Below, one piece after another: positions 33,342 through 42,128 of a stretch of 64,000 nt of DNA. Origin of the DNA: Acidobacteriota bacterium (GTDB lineage: Bacteria > Acidobacteriota > Terriglobia > UBA7540); assembly GCA_021838785.1 (NCBI GenBank), contig JAKCCV010000004.1, positions 19,537 to 83,536 of the forward strand. The letters are read 5' to 3'. Made by a program: the position numbers and the translations under genes. The notes beneath the pieces are model-generated. The model was given only the letters and a program-made list of their open reading frames with translations, had not been told where the DNA came from and did no database searches. Numbering within the stretch: position 1 is the first letter of the stretch; every line of letters begins with the position of its first letter.

Positions 33342-33851
33342 ATGATTTATCCCATCGTGAAATACGGCCAGGAGGTGTTGGATAAGCCGGCCCAACCTGT
33401 CACGGCCTTTGATGCGCCACTGCAGAAGCTCATTGAGGACATGTGGGAGACCATGTACGCCGCCAACGGCGTTGGGCTGGCGGCGCCTCAAATTGGGCTC
33501 TCCTTGCGTTTGTGCGTGATTGACGTGAGCTCGGGGCAAGACCCCAATGCTCGCCTGGTCTTGGTGAACCCGGAAATCATCGCCCGCCAAGGAGAGCAAC
33601 TGGAAGAGGAAGGTTGTTTGAGCCTTCCCGATTTTCGCGCCAAGACCACCCGCCCGGCCGTCGTCACGGCTCGCGCCTTGGACGCACAGGGGCAACCCGT
33701 TGAAATCAAGGGCGAAGGGCTGTTGGCGCGGGCGTTGTGCCATGAAATTGATCATCTCAACGGCAAGCTTTTCATTTCCCATCTCAGTCGGCTCAAGCGA
33801 GATTCGATCCAGCGAAGAGTTCGTAAAATGATGAAGGCGGGCCAGTGGTAG
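33342..33851 (+). CDS. def: Peptide deformylase
   Basis: The 169-residue metalloenzyme removes the formyl group from nascent proteins. All three motifs are intact: GVGLAAPQIG (motif 1), EEGCLSLPD (motif 2, metal-ligand Cys) and LCHEIDHLNGKLF (motif 3, HExxH). It is followed by fmt, the enzyme that adds the formyl group, 46 bases downstream; this def-fmt-rsmB order is common in bacteria. Confidence 0.97.
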   Translation: MIYPIVKYGQEVLDKPAQPVTAFDAPLQKLIEDMWETMYAANGVGLAAPQIGLSLRLCVIDVSSGQDPNARLVLVNPEIIARQGEQLEEEGCLSLPDFRAKTTRPAVVTARALDAQGQPVEIKGEGLLARALCHEIDHLNGKLFISHLSRLKRDSIQRRVRKMMKAGQW

Positions 33852-33897
33852 CCGCCCGTTGCTGGGGCTCCGCTGCGGTGCGACGCCGCGCCCAACC

Positions 33898-34830
33898 ATG
33901 AAACTCATTTTCTGCGGCACTCCCGGTTTCGCTGTCCCAACGCTGGAAAAACTCGTTCAGGAGAACTTTGAGGTTGAGCTGGTGGTGACCAACCCCGACG
34001 AGCCGGCGGGGCGAGGCGGCGCGCCCACGCCACCGCCGGTCAAGCTGGCGGCGCATCGGCATCATTTGCTGGTTTTTCAGCCGCGCAAACTGAACGACCC
34101 TTCCACCCAAACGCTGCTGACCACTTTTCAGCCGGACGCTCTCGTGGTGGTGGCTTACGGGCATCTTCTGCCTGGGTGGATGATGGATTGGCCTCGCCTC
34201 GGATGCATCAATCTTCACGCCTCGCTATTGCCCAAATATCGCGGTGCCGCCCCAATTCCCTGGGCCATCATCCATGGCGAGCGCGTCACGGGTGTGACCA
34301 CCATGAAAATTGACCGTGGCATGGACACCGGCGACATCCTGTTATCTCGACCCGAGCCCATCCATGACGATGATACGGCGGCCACGCTCGGAGAGCGGCT
34401 CAGCCGGCTCGGCGCGGACTTGATGGTCGAGACGTTGCGCGGCCTGGAACACGGAGCCATCCATCCGCACCCCCAGGACCCGCAACAGGCCAGCTATGCG
34501 CACAAGCTCAAAAAAGAGGACGGGAAAATCACCTGGTCCGTTTCCGCCCAGGAAATTGCTCGCCGGGTTCGCGGCCTGAATCCCTGGCCGGGCGCCCAAA
34601 CGCAATTCCGCGGAAAATACCTTCGCATCTGGAGGGCCTTGCCTTCCGCCGAAAATCTGCGCGGGGCAGAGCCGGGAACGCTGATTCCTGAAGGAAATCA
34701 ATTGAAGGTTGCCTGCGGCTCGGGTTCGTTGGTCTTGCAGGAGCTTCAACTGGAAGGGCGAAATCGGTTGACGTCGGAGGAATTCATGCGCGGCGCCCGT
34801 CTCCAGCCGGGCGAAAAGCTCGGCAGTTAG
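33898..34830 (+). CDS. fmt: Methionyl-tRNA formyltransferase
   Basis: The 310-residue enzyme formylates initiator Met-tRNA using 10-formyltetrahydrofolate. Motifs include MKLIFCGTPGFAVPTLEKL, NLHASLLPKYRGAAPIPWAI with the catalytic Asn/His region, GVTTMKIDRGMDTGD and a C-terminal OB-like tRNA-binding domain. The ATG at 33898 matches the family start; an in-frame start 39 bases earlier gives unlikely extra residues. It sits between def and rsmB. Confidence 0.96.
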   Translation: MKLIFCGTPGFAVPTLEKLVQENFEVELVVTNPDEPAGRGGAPTPPPVKLAAHRHHLLVFQPRKLNDPSTQTLLTTFQPDALVVVAYGHLLPGWMMDWPRLGCINLHASLLPKYRGAAPIPWAIIHGERVTGVTTMKIDRGMDTGDILLSRPEPIHDDDTAATLGERLSRLGADLMVETLRGLEHGAIHPHPQDPQQASYAHKLKKEDGKITWSVSAQEIARRVRGLNPWPGAQTQFRGKYLRIWRALPSAENLRGAEPGTLIPEGNQLKVACGSGSLVLQELQLEGRNRLTSEEFMRGARLQPGEKLGS

Positions 34831-34842
34831 GCGAGGTCGCCG

Positions 34843-36177
34843 ATGTCCGTCTCTCCGGCCCGCAAGCTGGCCTTTGAAACCCTCCTCAAAGTTGAGCAGG
34901 ACCTCGGATTCGCCCCGGACCTGCTTCGCGCCTCAGCCCAAAGCACTTTGAAAGATGCCGACCGACGCCTGGCCACTGAAATCGTCATGGGAACGCTTCG
35001 TTGGCGGGGCGAACTGGATTTCCAAATCGAGCAACGCCTTGCCCGGCGGGGGTCCGAGCTAGACCCCGAAATCCGAACGGCCCTCCGCATGACGTTTTAT
35101 CAGTTTGAGTTTCTCGACAAAATTCCCGCTTGGGCTGCCGTCCACGATGCGGTTGAACTGGTGAAAATGGCCGGCAAGCGCTCGGCGGCGGGATTGGTCA
35201 ACGCGGTTCTTCGGAAGTCGCCACCGCCCAAGTTGAAGTTGACGGCCGCCGACGCTCTGCCGGCCGCCTTGCGTTCGTATCCTGCCTGGCTGCTGGCTCG
35301 CTGGGAACGTCATTACGGCCGCGCGGCGGCGGAGGCGCTGGCCTGGGCGGCTGCGCAGTCGCCTCCCACTGTGCTTCGCGTCCTCGGCGGCGAGCTGGAG
35401 GTTTCCGCGCTCGAAAAAAAGCTGGCCTCGCAAGGTGTCCGAACCCGAAGATCGCAGTTGGCTCCCGGCGCGCGTCGGGTGGAATCCGGCGACCACGCCG
35501 GCTTGCAGAACTCACCTCAGTTTGGGATGGTCATTCAGGATGAAGCCTCGCAGTTGGTGCCCCTGCTCCTGGCGGCGCGGCCGGGGCAGCGGGTGCTCGA
35601 CCTCGCCGCGGCCCCGGGAATCAAGACCGTCCAAATCGCTGAGGCGATGGGGCAGGGTTGGCTCGTGGCCGCCGACCGCAGTGGGCGACGCTTACGCGCA
35701 ATGCGCCGCCTGTGGCCGCAGTTGGCGCCGCCGAACGTGCCGCTCCATGCCGTCCGGCTGGATGCAAGCCGTCCGTTGCCCTTCGCGTATCAATTTGACC
35801 GAGTGTTGGCGGATGTTCCTTGCTCGGGCACGGGAACGTTGGCTCGTAACCCGGAGATTAAGTGGCGTCTCCAAGAAAGCGATTTTTCGCGCCTCGCGCG
35901 AACTCAGGCCGCCATATTGCGACAAGGGCTTGAAAGCTTGGCTCCCGGCGGAAGACTCGTTTATTCCACCTGCTCGCTCGAGCCCGAGGAAAACGAAGCG
36001 GTCGTTGAAGCCGTGCTCTCCGAGGCCCAGAACTTCCGCCGGCTTGCGCGCGCCGAGTTTGCGACAGAGTTTCCTTTTTTATCGAGCTTGTTCGATGCCG
36101 CGGGCTATTTTCGAACTCGCCCTGACTTGCACGGCACGGATGGCTTTTTTGCTGCGGTCATCCTGCGTGAGTGCTAA
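34843..36177 (+). CDS. rsmB: 16S rRNA (cytosine-967 C5)-methyltransferase
   Basis: The 444-residue protein has an N-terminal NusB-like RNA-binding domain (about residues 1-135) and a C-terminal Rossmann methyltransferase domain of the NOL1/NOP2/Sun family. SAM-binding is indicated by VLDLAAAPGIKTVQIAEAMG; the two catalytic cysteines are in ADVPCSGTGTLARNPEIKW and YSTCSLEPEENE. It starts 12 bases after fmt and is probably the last gene of the aroC operon. Confidence 0.95.
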   Translation: MSVSPARKLAFETLLKVEQDLGFAPDLLRASAQSTLKDADRRLATEIVMGTLRWRGELDFQIEQRLARRGSELDPEIRTALRMTFYQFEFLDKIPAWAAVHDAVELVKMAGKRSAAGLVNAVLRKSPPPKLKLTAADALPAALRSYPAWLLARWERHYGRAAAEALAWAAAQSPPTVLRVLGGELEVSALEKKLASQGVRTRRSQLAPGARRVESGDHAGLQNSPQFGMVIQDEASQLVPLLLAARPGQRVLDLAAAPGIKTVQIAEAMGQGWLVAADRSGRRLRAMRRLWPQLAPPNVPLHAVRLDASRPLPFAYQFDRVLADVPCSGTGTLARNPEIKWRLQESDFSRLARTQAAILRQGLESLAPGGRLVYSTCSLEPEENEAVVEAVLSEAQNFRRLARAEFATEFPFLSSLFDAAGYFRTRPDLHGTDGFFAAVILREC

Positions 36178-36280
36178 ATGTCCAAAGGCTGCCGGACGGT
36201 CTTGCAAAAACCGTCTTTCGCCCCGTCAACCCCTGGACTTCACCCTGTGGTAAGATTTGACACGGAGGAAACAAAAGCCC

Positions 36281-36826
36281 ATGGATTTGAGAGGCAAAAG
36301 AATTGCGGTGCTGGTCGCCGACCAGTACCAGGAACTCGAAGTGTGGTATCCGTTGCTACGCTTTCGCGAGGATGGAGCGGAGACCTTCGCCGTTGGCGCG
36401 GAAGCCGGCCAAACCTATGCCAGCAAAAAGGGTTATCCGGTCGTCGCGGATAAATCCATCGGAGAGATTCGCGCCGAGGACTTTGACGCGGTGGTCATTC
36501 CGGGCGGCTGGGCGCCGGACTTCCTGCGTCAAGATGAGCGCATGGTCAACTTTGTGCGGGAAATGGATCGGGCCGGCAAAGTGGTGGCCGCGATTTGCCA
36601 TGCCGGTTGGCTACTCTGCTCCGCCAATATTCTTCAAGGGCGCCGAGCCACCTGCTTCAAAGCCATTCGAGACGACCTTAAACATGCCGGCGCCCATTAC
36701 GTGGATGAAGAAGTGGTCGTGGACGGTCATCTGATTACTTCCCGCAAGCCGACGGATTTGCCCGCTTTTTGCCGCGAGATTGCGCGAGCCCTGGCGGCGC
36801 AATCCGCCGGCCGTCAGGCGGCCTGA
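36281..36826 (+). CDS. DJ-1/PfpI-family protein
   Basis: The 181-residue protein has the class I glutamine-amidotransferase-like fold of PfpI/YhbO. The nucleophile elbow AICHAGWLL contains the conserved cysteine, with the glutamate of DQYQELE near residue 17 and the HAG context typical of PfpI. Family members are variously described as intracellular proteases, chaperones or deglycases; the exact role is disputed and cannot be chosen here. The start at 36281 follows GGAGG, though with a long 12-base gap. A ThuA-like gene follows on the same strand. Confidence 0.88.
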   Translation: MDLRGKRIAVLVADQYQELEVWYPLLRFREDGAETFAVGAEAGQTYASKKGYPVVADKSIGEIRAEDFDAVVIPGGWAPDFLRQDERMVNFVREMDRAGKVVAAICHAGWLLCSANILQGRRATCFKAIRDDLKHAGAHYVDEEVVVDGHLITSRKPTDLPAFCREIARALAAQSAGRQAA

Positions 36827-36901
36827 ACGGCAAGCGGCCATCGAGACTTTCCGGGAACTCCCTAGATTCTTTTTGTAGCATCTTCATCGCCAGGAGTCGC
36901 C

Positions 36902-37675
36902 ATGCGCCATCCAAAACTTGTTGCGTTCTTCGCCACGGCCGTCCTCTTCACGAGCGCGTGCTTTTTTGCCTCGCCGGCTGTCGCCAAAACCCCGCGCCAG
37001 CATCGGCTCCTTTACTTCACTTTGTCGGCGGGCTACAAACACGCGAGTGTCGCGCCGTCGCGGGCCATCGTCAAGGAGATTGGCGAGCGGTCAGGAGCGT
37101 TTGAAACCACGGTCACCAAAGACGTCTCCGTCTTTACCAAGCAGAATCTGAAAAAGTACGACGCCGTAATGTTTTTCACCACCGGTGAGTTGCCGATGAC
37201 GGCCGCGGAGAAACGGGCCTTCATTGATTTTGTGAAGTCGGGCCACGGTTTCATCGGCGTCCACAGCGCCACGGACACCTTTTATTTGTGGAAGGACTAC
37301 CTTCAACTGATTGGCGGCTATTTCAACGGTCATCCTTGGCATCAAAAGGTCACCGTTGACGTGACCGACCCCTCGAATCCCATCGTTAGTTTTTTAGGCA
37401 AGTCGTTTCAGATTGACGACGAAATCTACCAAATTGCCGATTTCCAATATCAAACCTCTCACGTCCTGTTACGGCTAGACCCTCACTCGGTGGATCTCGG
37501 CAAGCCGGGCGTCCATTTTCGGTTCTATGGCTGGCCCTTGGCGTGGACGCGGCATTATGGTCGAGGCCGAGTTTTCTACACGGCGCTCGGCCACCGCATT
37601 GCCGTTTGGCACGACCCTCGTTACCAACAGCTTCTTCTCAACGGAATTCGATGGGCCATGGGAATGAAGCCGTGA
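36902..37675 (+). CDS. Exported ThuA-like domain protein
   Basis: The 257-residue product has a signal peptide (MRHPKLVAFFATAVLFTSA, cleavage near AVA) and a ThuA-like glutamine-amidotransferase-fold domain (trehalose-utilisation family, PF06283-type). Characteristic segments are AGYKHASVAPS, DAVMFFTTGELPM, GHGFIGVHSATDTF, GGYFNGHPWHQKV and TRHYGRGRVFYTALGH. Biochemistry of the family is unclear; the Rhizobium ThuA is linked to trehalose breakdown. CAGGAG precedes the ATG. Confidence 0.88.
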   Translation: MRHPKLVAFFATAVLFTSACFFASPAVAKTPRQHRLLYFTLSAGYKHASVAPSRAIVKEIGERSGAFETTVTKDVSVFTKQNLKKYDAVMFFTTGELPMTAAEKRAFIDFVKSGHGFIGVHSATDTFYLWKDYLQLIGGYFNGHPWHQKVTVDVTDPSNPIVSFLGKSFQIDDEIYQIADFQYQTSHVLLRLDPHSVDLGKPGVHFRFYGWPLAWTRHYGRGRVFYTALGHRIAVWHDPRYQQLLLNGIRWAMGMKP

Positions 37676-37790
37676 GCTTCCGTCAGCGCCGGTCTTTTTC
37701 CTTGACAACCTTCCGCCCTCCCTGTAGGTAAGGAAAGCAGCACGGGTGCCAGGGATGGGAGGCAAGCGCATCGAGTGTTAACCAAGCCCA

Positions 37791-37953
37791 GCGACCTCGT
37801 TAGGCAACGTTGCCGCGCAAACCTAGGCCACGGCCCAGAAACTCGCCGACGGGCCAATGGGCGAAGCCAAGACGGTCAGATGTTGGCGTTGTCAAAAGTG
37901 GCTGTTGAAAAGGGAAACGACCTTGTGGGGAACCAAAGCTCACACCAGGACGC
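37791..37953 (+). ncRNA. M-box (ykoK leader) Mg2+ riboswitch
   Basis: The region carries, in order and at proper spacing, the landmarks of the M-box aptamer: CGTTAGG (37798-37804), GCCC followed by AGAAAC (37833-37842), CCAATGGG (37854-37861), and near the 3' end CCAAAGCTC (37933-37941), matching the CTAAAGCTC of the B. subtilis mgtE leader as I recall it. GCGACCT (37791-37797) and AGGACGC (37947-37953) can close the outer helix with one mismatch. The total of about 163 bases is the usual aptamer size. It precedes genes for an MgtE-type sensor protein and an Nramp-type permease, so magnesium control is the natural reading. Between 37676 and 37790 I see nothing else. Confidence 0.8.
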
Positions 37954-37962
37954 CCGAAACTC

Positions 37963-37979
37963 GAGCGGCGATTCCGCTC
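37963..37979 (+). promoter_or_regulatory. Hairpin between M-box and the following ribosome-binding site
   Basis: GAGCGG and CCGCTC form a perfect six-pair stem with a five-base loop, ending directly before AGGAG at 37980. There is no T run, so if this is the expression platform it would act on translation or through Rho rather than as an intrinsic terminator. Confidence 0.45.
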
Positions 37980-37990
37980 AGGAGAAAGGA

Positions 37991-38113
37991 ATGCCTTGTG
38001 GCCGCCGCGGCGATAAGGGTTTTGGTGGTGACCTTGCCAAGCCCCAGCGCCATGCTCCCGGGCGAGCCGGCCGACGGCAAACCGCTCTGATCGCAACCAT
38101 GAGGGACCCATGA
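37991..38113 (+). CDS. Possible 40-codon leader ORF between M-box and sensor gene
   Basis: ATG at 37991 follows AGGAG by six bases, a good ribosome-binding site. The frame runs 40 codons (starting MPCGRRGDKGFGGDLAKPQR and ending IATMRDP) to a TGA that overlaps the ATG of the MgtE_N/CBS gene in an ATGA junction. The peptide is basic and has four prolines, with no known domain. It could be a leader peptide that couples translation to the sensor gene, or chance. The downstream gene also has its own GAGG site. Confidence 0.35.
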   Translation: MPCGRRGDKGFGGDLAKPQRHAPGRAGRRQTALIATMRDP

Positions 38114-39351
38114 TTTATTTCACCGAACTTCAAAACCTGCCCATGTTTGACGTGCGGGGCGAATATCTGGGCCGATTGGTGGATTTGGTCGTTGATCCGG
38201 GACGCAATTCACTGCGCGTCGCATCGTATCTGGTCAAAACACCTTCCAATGCGTTGCTGTGCATTACGCACGAGCAAGTGCAGTCCATCTCGGTTCGAGC
38301 CGGACAAACTTCGGTGCCTCGCGGCGAATTGCGCTGCTATTCGCCCGACGAAGGATTATTGCACCTCAAAAAAGACGTGCTCGATCAGCAAGTCATTGAC
38401 GTGAATCATCGCAAAGTGGTCCGCGTAAACGATATAGATTTGGACATCGTTCCCACCGACGGCCACACGGACCTCCGAATCTTAGGCGTGAATGTGGGCC
38501 TGGCGGCCGCCGTGCGCCGGTTGCTCCAGGGGCTGACGGCCAAGCATACCCTGCGGCGCCTTTCCAGCCTGTTTCCTTCCAAAACGATTCGCTGGGAGTT
38601 CGTCAACCTGATTGAGCCAGATCCCGCGCGCCGGCTGAAGCTCAAGCTGTCGTCGGATCGCCTCGCCAAGCTCCATCCGGCCGATCTCGCCGACATCCTC
38701 GAGCAGTTGAGCCGCGATGAGCAACGGGCCGTGCTGGAGACCTTGGACGAGGAAACCGCCGCCCAAGTCATGTCCGAAATCCCGGCTCATCTTCAGGCGA
38801 CTCTCGTCGAGAGCTTCGGCCCGCACAAAGCCGCCGATATTGTGGAACAAATGCCTCCCGATGAGGCTGCCGACTTGCTCCAGGAGCTGCCGCCGGAAAC
38901 CTCGGCCGAGCTGTTGGCGGATATGGAAAAAGAGGAAGCCACGGAGGTCAAGGAACTGCTCGGCTTTGAAGAAAACACGGCGGGCGCCCTCATGACCACG
39001 GAATACGTCGTGGTGGGAGAAACGGCGACGGTGGGCGGATTGATGGAAATCTTGAAGCACTTCGAGGGAAACATTGAGTCCGTGCACGAGGTCTATCTCA
39101 TCAACTCGGAGGCCACGCTTATTGGCGCGGTGCCGCTGGCGCGCATTCTGCTGGCCGCCCCGGACACCCAACTGCTGACCCTCGCCAAAGACCCTCTCCT
39201 TCAGGTTTCGGCCCACGCCGACGCCAAAACCGTCGTGGACTTGTTTCACAAATACAATCTTCTGACGCTACCGGTGGTGGACGATCATAACCGCCTTATT
39301 GGTGTGATTACGGCGGACGACGTCCTTGAACTGGTGGTGAAGCGGCACTGA
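38110..39351 (+). CDS. PRC-barrel/MgtE_N/CBS sensor protein without a channel domain
   Basis: The 413-residue soluble protein has PRC-barrel-like regions at about residues 1-75 and 95-135, an MgtE N-terminal superhelical domain at about 185-285 (repeats such as LHPADLADILEQLSRDE and MPPDEAADLLQELPPE), a TAGALMT junction near 291, and two CBS domains to the end (VITADDVLELVVKRH). In MgtE these cytosolic domains sense Mg2+ and gate the attached TM channel. Here the TM domain is missing: the protein stops after CBS, and the next gene, overlapping in TGATG, encodes an Nramp-type permease. I infer it is the magnesium-sensing or gating subunit of that permease. Confidence 0.9.
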   Translation: MIYFTELQNLPMFDVRGEYLGRLVDLVVDPGRNSLRVASYLVKTPSNALLCITHEQVQSISVRAGQTSVPRGELRCYSPDEGLLHLKKDVLDQQVIDVNHRKVVRVNDIDLDIVPTDGHTDLRILGVNVGLAAAVRRLLQGLTAKHTLRRLSSLFPSKTIRWEFVNLIEPDPARRLKLKLSSDRLAKLHPADLADILEQLSRDEQRAVLETLDEETAAQVMSEIPAHLQATLVESFGPHKAADIVEQMPPDEAADLLQELPPETSAELLADMEKEEATEVKELLGFEENTAGALMTTEYVVVGETATVGGLMEILKHFEGNIESVHEVYLINSEATLIGAVPLARILLAAPDTQLLTLAKDPLLQVSAHADAKTVVDLFHKYNLLTLPVVDDHNRLIGVITADDVLELVVKRH

Positions 39352-40631
39352 TGGCCAACTCCCGCCCCATCCCTAAAAAACTGCGCCACTGGCGTCGCAA
39401 TTTCCTCATCTTCCTTTCCATCTTGGGCCCCGGCATTATCACTGCCAATGTGGACAACGACGCCGGAGGCATCTATACCTACTCCGTCGCCGGGGCCAAG
39501 TTCGGCCTGACGCTGCTGTGGACGCTCATCCCCATCACCGTCGCCCTAATTGTCGTGCAGGAAATGGTGGCGCGCATGGGCGCGGTGACCGGCAAAGGCT
39601 TGGCCGACCTCATCCGCGAGGAATACGGCTTCCGCACCACGTTCATCTTAATGGCCTTTTTGATAATCGCGGACTTCGGCAACACGGTGACCGAATTCGC
39701 CGGCCTCGCTTCCGGCATGTCGGTGTTTCACGTCACCCGCTACATTGCGGTTCCGCTGGGCGCCTTGCTGGTGTGGACCTTGGTAGTGAAAGGAACGTAT
39801 CGTTCGGTAGAAAAGGTCTTCCTGGTCGCGTGCGTTTTTTACATTGCCTATCCCATCTCCTGTTTTCTCGCCCATCCGGATTGGGGTCAGGCGGTGCTGA
39901 GCACGGTCAAACCCACCTTTCAGTTCAACGCCCCCTATTTGTACATGTTTGTCGGCGTGGTGGGCACCACCATCGCTCCCTGGATGCAGTTCTATCTTCA
40001 ATCGGCGGTGGTGGAAAAGGGAATCAAGCTTCGGGATTACGTCTATTCCCGCTGGGACGTTATTGTCGGCTGCATCTTCACCGACGTGGTGGCTTTCTTT
40101 ATCATCGTCGCCTGCGCCGCGACGCTTTACGTGAGTGGCCATCGTCACATCAAAGACGCGGGCGACGCTGCCATAGCGCTGCGCCCCTTGGCGGGCCACC
40201 TGGCCAGCGCGCTGTTTGCCTTTGGCCTGTGCAATGCTTCCATCTTTTCCGCCTGCATTCTCCCCCTGGCCACGGCCTATTACGTCTGCGAAGGGCTGGG
40301 CCTCGAATCCGGCATTGACAAGCGCTTCCATGAAGCCCCCACCTTCTATTATCTTTATACGGGCCTGATTGTGTTGGGCGGGTTGGTCGTCATCGCCCTG
40401 AAAGAATCCGACCAAGTCCCCATCATCCTTCTCTCCCAGGTGGTCAACGGCATCCTCTTGCCTTTTGTTTTGATCTTTATGTTACGGCTCTGCAATCGCG
40501 AGGACTTGATGGGCTCCTATCGCAATACCCGCGCCTTCAACGTGATCGCCTGGGCCACCTCCGTGTTGATGATTGGCCTGACGCTGCTGTTGGCGGTCAG
40601 TTCCTTCTTTCCGGGCGGCGTGCCGAGCTGA
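39351..40631 (+). CDS. Divergent Nramp-family transporter 2, probable Mg2+ permease
   Basis: The 426-residue protein has about eleven TM helices of the Nramp (SLC11) fold. TM1 reads GPGIITANVDNDAGG where classical members have DPGN, and TM6 reads TTIAPWMQFYLQSAVV where they have MPH (near residue 206). From memory, Nramp-related magnesium transporters (NRMT) show comparable replacement of the soft-metal ligands, in particular loss of the methionine. Its ATG overlaps the stop of the MgtE_N/CBS gene by one base, and an M-box lies upstream. Mg2+ uptake is therefore a well-founded inference, though not proven. Confidence 0.88.
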   Translation: MANSRPIPKKLRHWRRNFLIFLSILGPGIITANVDNDAGGIYTYSVAGAKFGLTLLWTLIPITVALIVVQEMVARMGAVTGKGLADLIREEYGFRTTFILMAFLIIADFGNTVTEFAGLASGMSVFHVTRYIAVPLGALLVWTLVVKGTYRSVEKVFLVACVFYIAYPISCFLAHPDWGQAVLSTVKPTFQFNAPYLYMFVGVVGTTIAPWMQFYLQSAVVEKGIKLRDYVYSRWDVIVGCIFTDVVAFFIIVACAATLYVSGHRHIKDAGDAAIALRPLAGHLASALFAFGLCNASIFSACILPLATAYYVCEGLGLESGIDKRFHEAPTFYYLYTGLIVLGGLVVIALKESDQVPIILLSQVVNGILLPFVLIFMLRLCNREDLMGSYRNTRAFNVIAWATSVLMIGLTLLLAVSSFFPGGVPS

Positions 40632-40663
40632 GCGCCGCGGCCGCCGCTCGATGCCCCGCCTGC

Positions 40664-41893
40664 TTATTCCGGCTCTTCAAACATGCGATTTTCGGGGACC
40701 ACCACCACAATACCGCTCTCGGTGACGTGATATTTCTTGCGATCTTCCTCCAGGTTGTACCCGATTTCGGTGTGTTCCGGCAGATGGATGTGGCGGTCAA
40801 TAATCGCGCGGCGAATGCGGGAATAGCGACCGATGTTCACGTGAGGGAAAATGACCGAGCTTTCCACTTCCGTGTAACTGTTGACCCGAACATCGTAGCT
40901 GATGACCGAATTCATTACCCGCCCACCGGAAATGATGGAGCCCATGGCCACCGTCGAGTCCACGGCAATGCCCATGCGCCGCCCCTCCTGGGCGAAGACG
41001 AATTTGGCCGGCGGATATTGTCGCTGATACGTGCGGATGGGCCACTCACGGTCATAGAGGTTGAAAACCGGATTCACGGAAACCAAGTCCATGTTGGCTT
41101 CGTAATAGGCGTCGAGAGTTCCGATGTCCCGCCAGTAAAGCGCCTCTTTCTTGTTCTCATCCACAAACTCGAAGGCATAGACGTTGCCACGGTCAATCAG
41201 CTTGGGAATGACATCTTTTCCAAAGTCGTGGCTCGAGGTGGGGTCCTGCGCGTCTTCCATGAGCGCTTGAATCAGCAAATCGCGGTTGAAGCAATAGATG
41301 CCCATGGAGATTTCGCATTGGTTCGGATTGTCAGGCGCCGGCTTGGGGTCCTGGGGCTTCTCTTGCCACCCCACGATGCGATGCTGCGAGTCCACCTCCA
41401 CGACGCCAAAACGCGACGCCTGCGCGCGGTCCACGCGAATGGTTCCGACGGTGACCTGGGCGCCGGCGTCGGCGTGGCGGCGGAGCATCAGTTGATAATT
41501 CATCTTGTACACATGGTCGCCGGAAAGCACCAGCACGTACTTGCAGTTCTCGCTGCCAATGGAATAAAGGTTCTGATAAATCGCGTCCGCCGTGGCGCGG
41601 TACCAGTGTTCGCCCACCCGCATCATGGGCGGGAGCACTTGCACGAACTCGCCCAGCTCGCTGTTGAGGAAGCTCCAACCCTCCCGCAGGTGCCGGTTCA
41701 GCGAGAGCGCTTTGTACTGAGTGAGAACGTAAATGCGTCGCAGGTCGGAGTTAATGCAGTTGGAGAGCGTGATGTCAATGATGCGGTAAATGCCCCCGAA
41801 GGGCACCGCCGGCTTGGCGCGGTCGCGCGTTAAAGGATAGAGACGCTCGCCCGCTCCCCCTGCCAGAAGGCATACAATCGCGTCGCGCACCAT
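40664..41893 (-). CDS. glgC: Glucose-1-phosphate adenylyltransferase
   Basis: The 409-residue enzyme makes ADP-glucose for glycogen synthesis. Motifs are AIVCLLAGGAGERLYPLT with the nucleotide-binding GGxGxRL element, RAKPAVPFGGIYRIIDITLSN region, VLVLSGDHVYKMNY, YWRDIGTLDAYYEANM and a C-terminal left-handed beta-helix with the IGRYSRIRRAIID repeats. The ATG at 41893 follows GGAG and fits the family start. No glgA, glgB or glgP is adjacent, so the pathway must be completed elsewhere. It is convergent with the Nramp-type gene 2 (32 bases apart). Confidence 0.95.
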   Translation of the reverse strand: MVRDAIVCLLAGGAGERLYPLTRDRAKPAVPFGGIYRIIDITLSNCINSDLRRIYVLTQYKALSLNRHLREGWSFLNSELGEFVQVLPPMMRVGEHWYRATADAIYQNLYSIGSENCKYVLVLSGDHVYKMNYQLMLRRHADAGAQVTVGTIRVDRAQASRFGVVEVDSQHRIVGWQEKPQDPKPAPDNPNQCEISMGIYCFNRDLLIQALMEDAQDPTSSHDFGKDVIPKLIDRGNVYAFEFVDENKKEALYWRDIGTLDAYYEANMDLVSVNPVFNLYDREWPIRTYQRQYPPAKFVFAQEGRRMGIAVDSTVAMGSIISGGRVMNSVISYDVRVNSYTEVESSVIFPHVNIGRYSRIRRAIIDRHIHLPEHTEIGYNLEEDRKKYHVTESGIVVVVPENRMFEEPE

Positions 41894-42091
41894 GTCGCCG
41901 GGTCTCCTCTCATAGACGTTGGAAGAGCGCCCACGGAAATGCTGACGGCTCCGTCGCTCCGCGCCCAAACCGGGCCGTCGTCATTATATCAAATCTGTTC
42001 CACGCCATGCCGCGCCCCTTCGACGACCCTTGGGAACTCGCGCCCGCCCCTCCGCCCCAAGCCGATGTCGCTGCTGCGCCGTGGGCGACTA

Positions 42092-42100
42092 TGTTATATT
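42092..42100 (+). promoter_or_regulatory. Extended -10 promoter for dgt
   Basis: TGTTATATT is an extended -10 element 28 bases before the dgt ATG at 42129. The -35 region is weak. Confidence 0.45.
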
Positions 42101-42128
42101 GCTCAAGGACCCGGACGATTCCCCGCCC

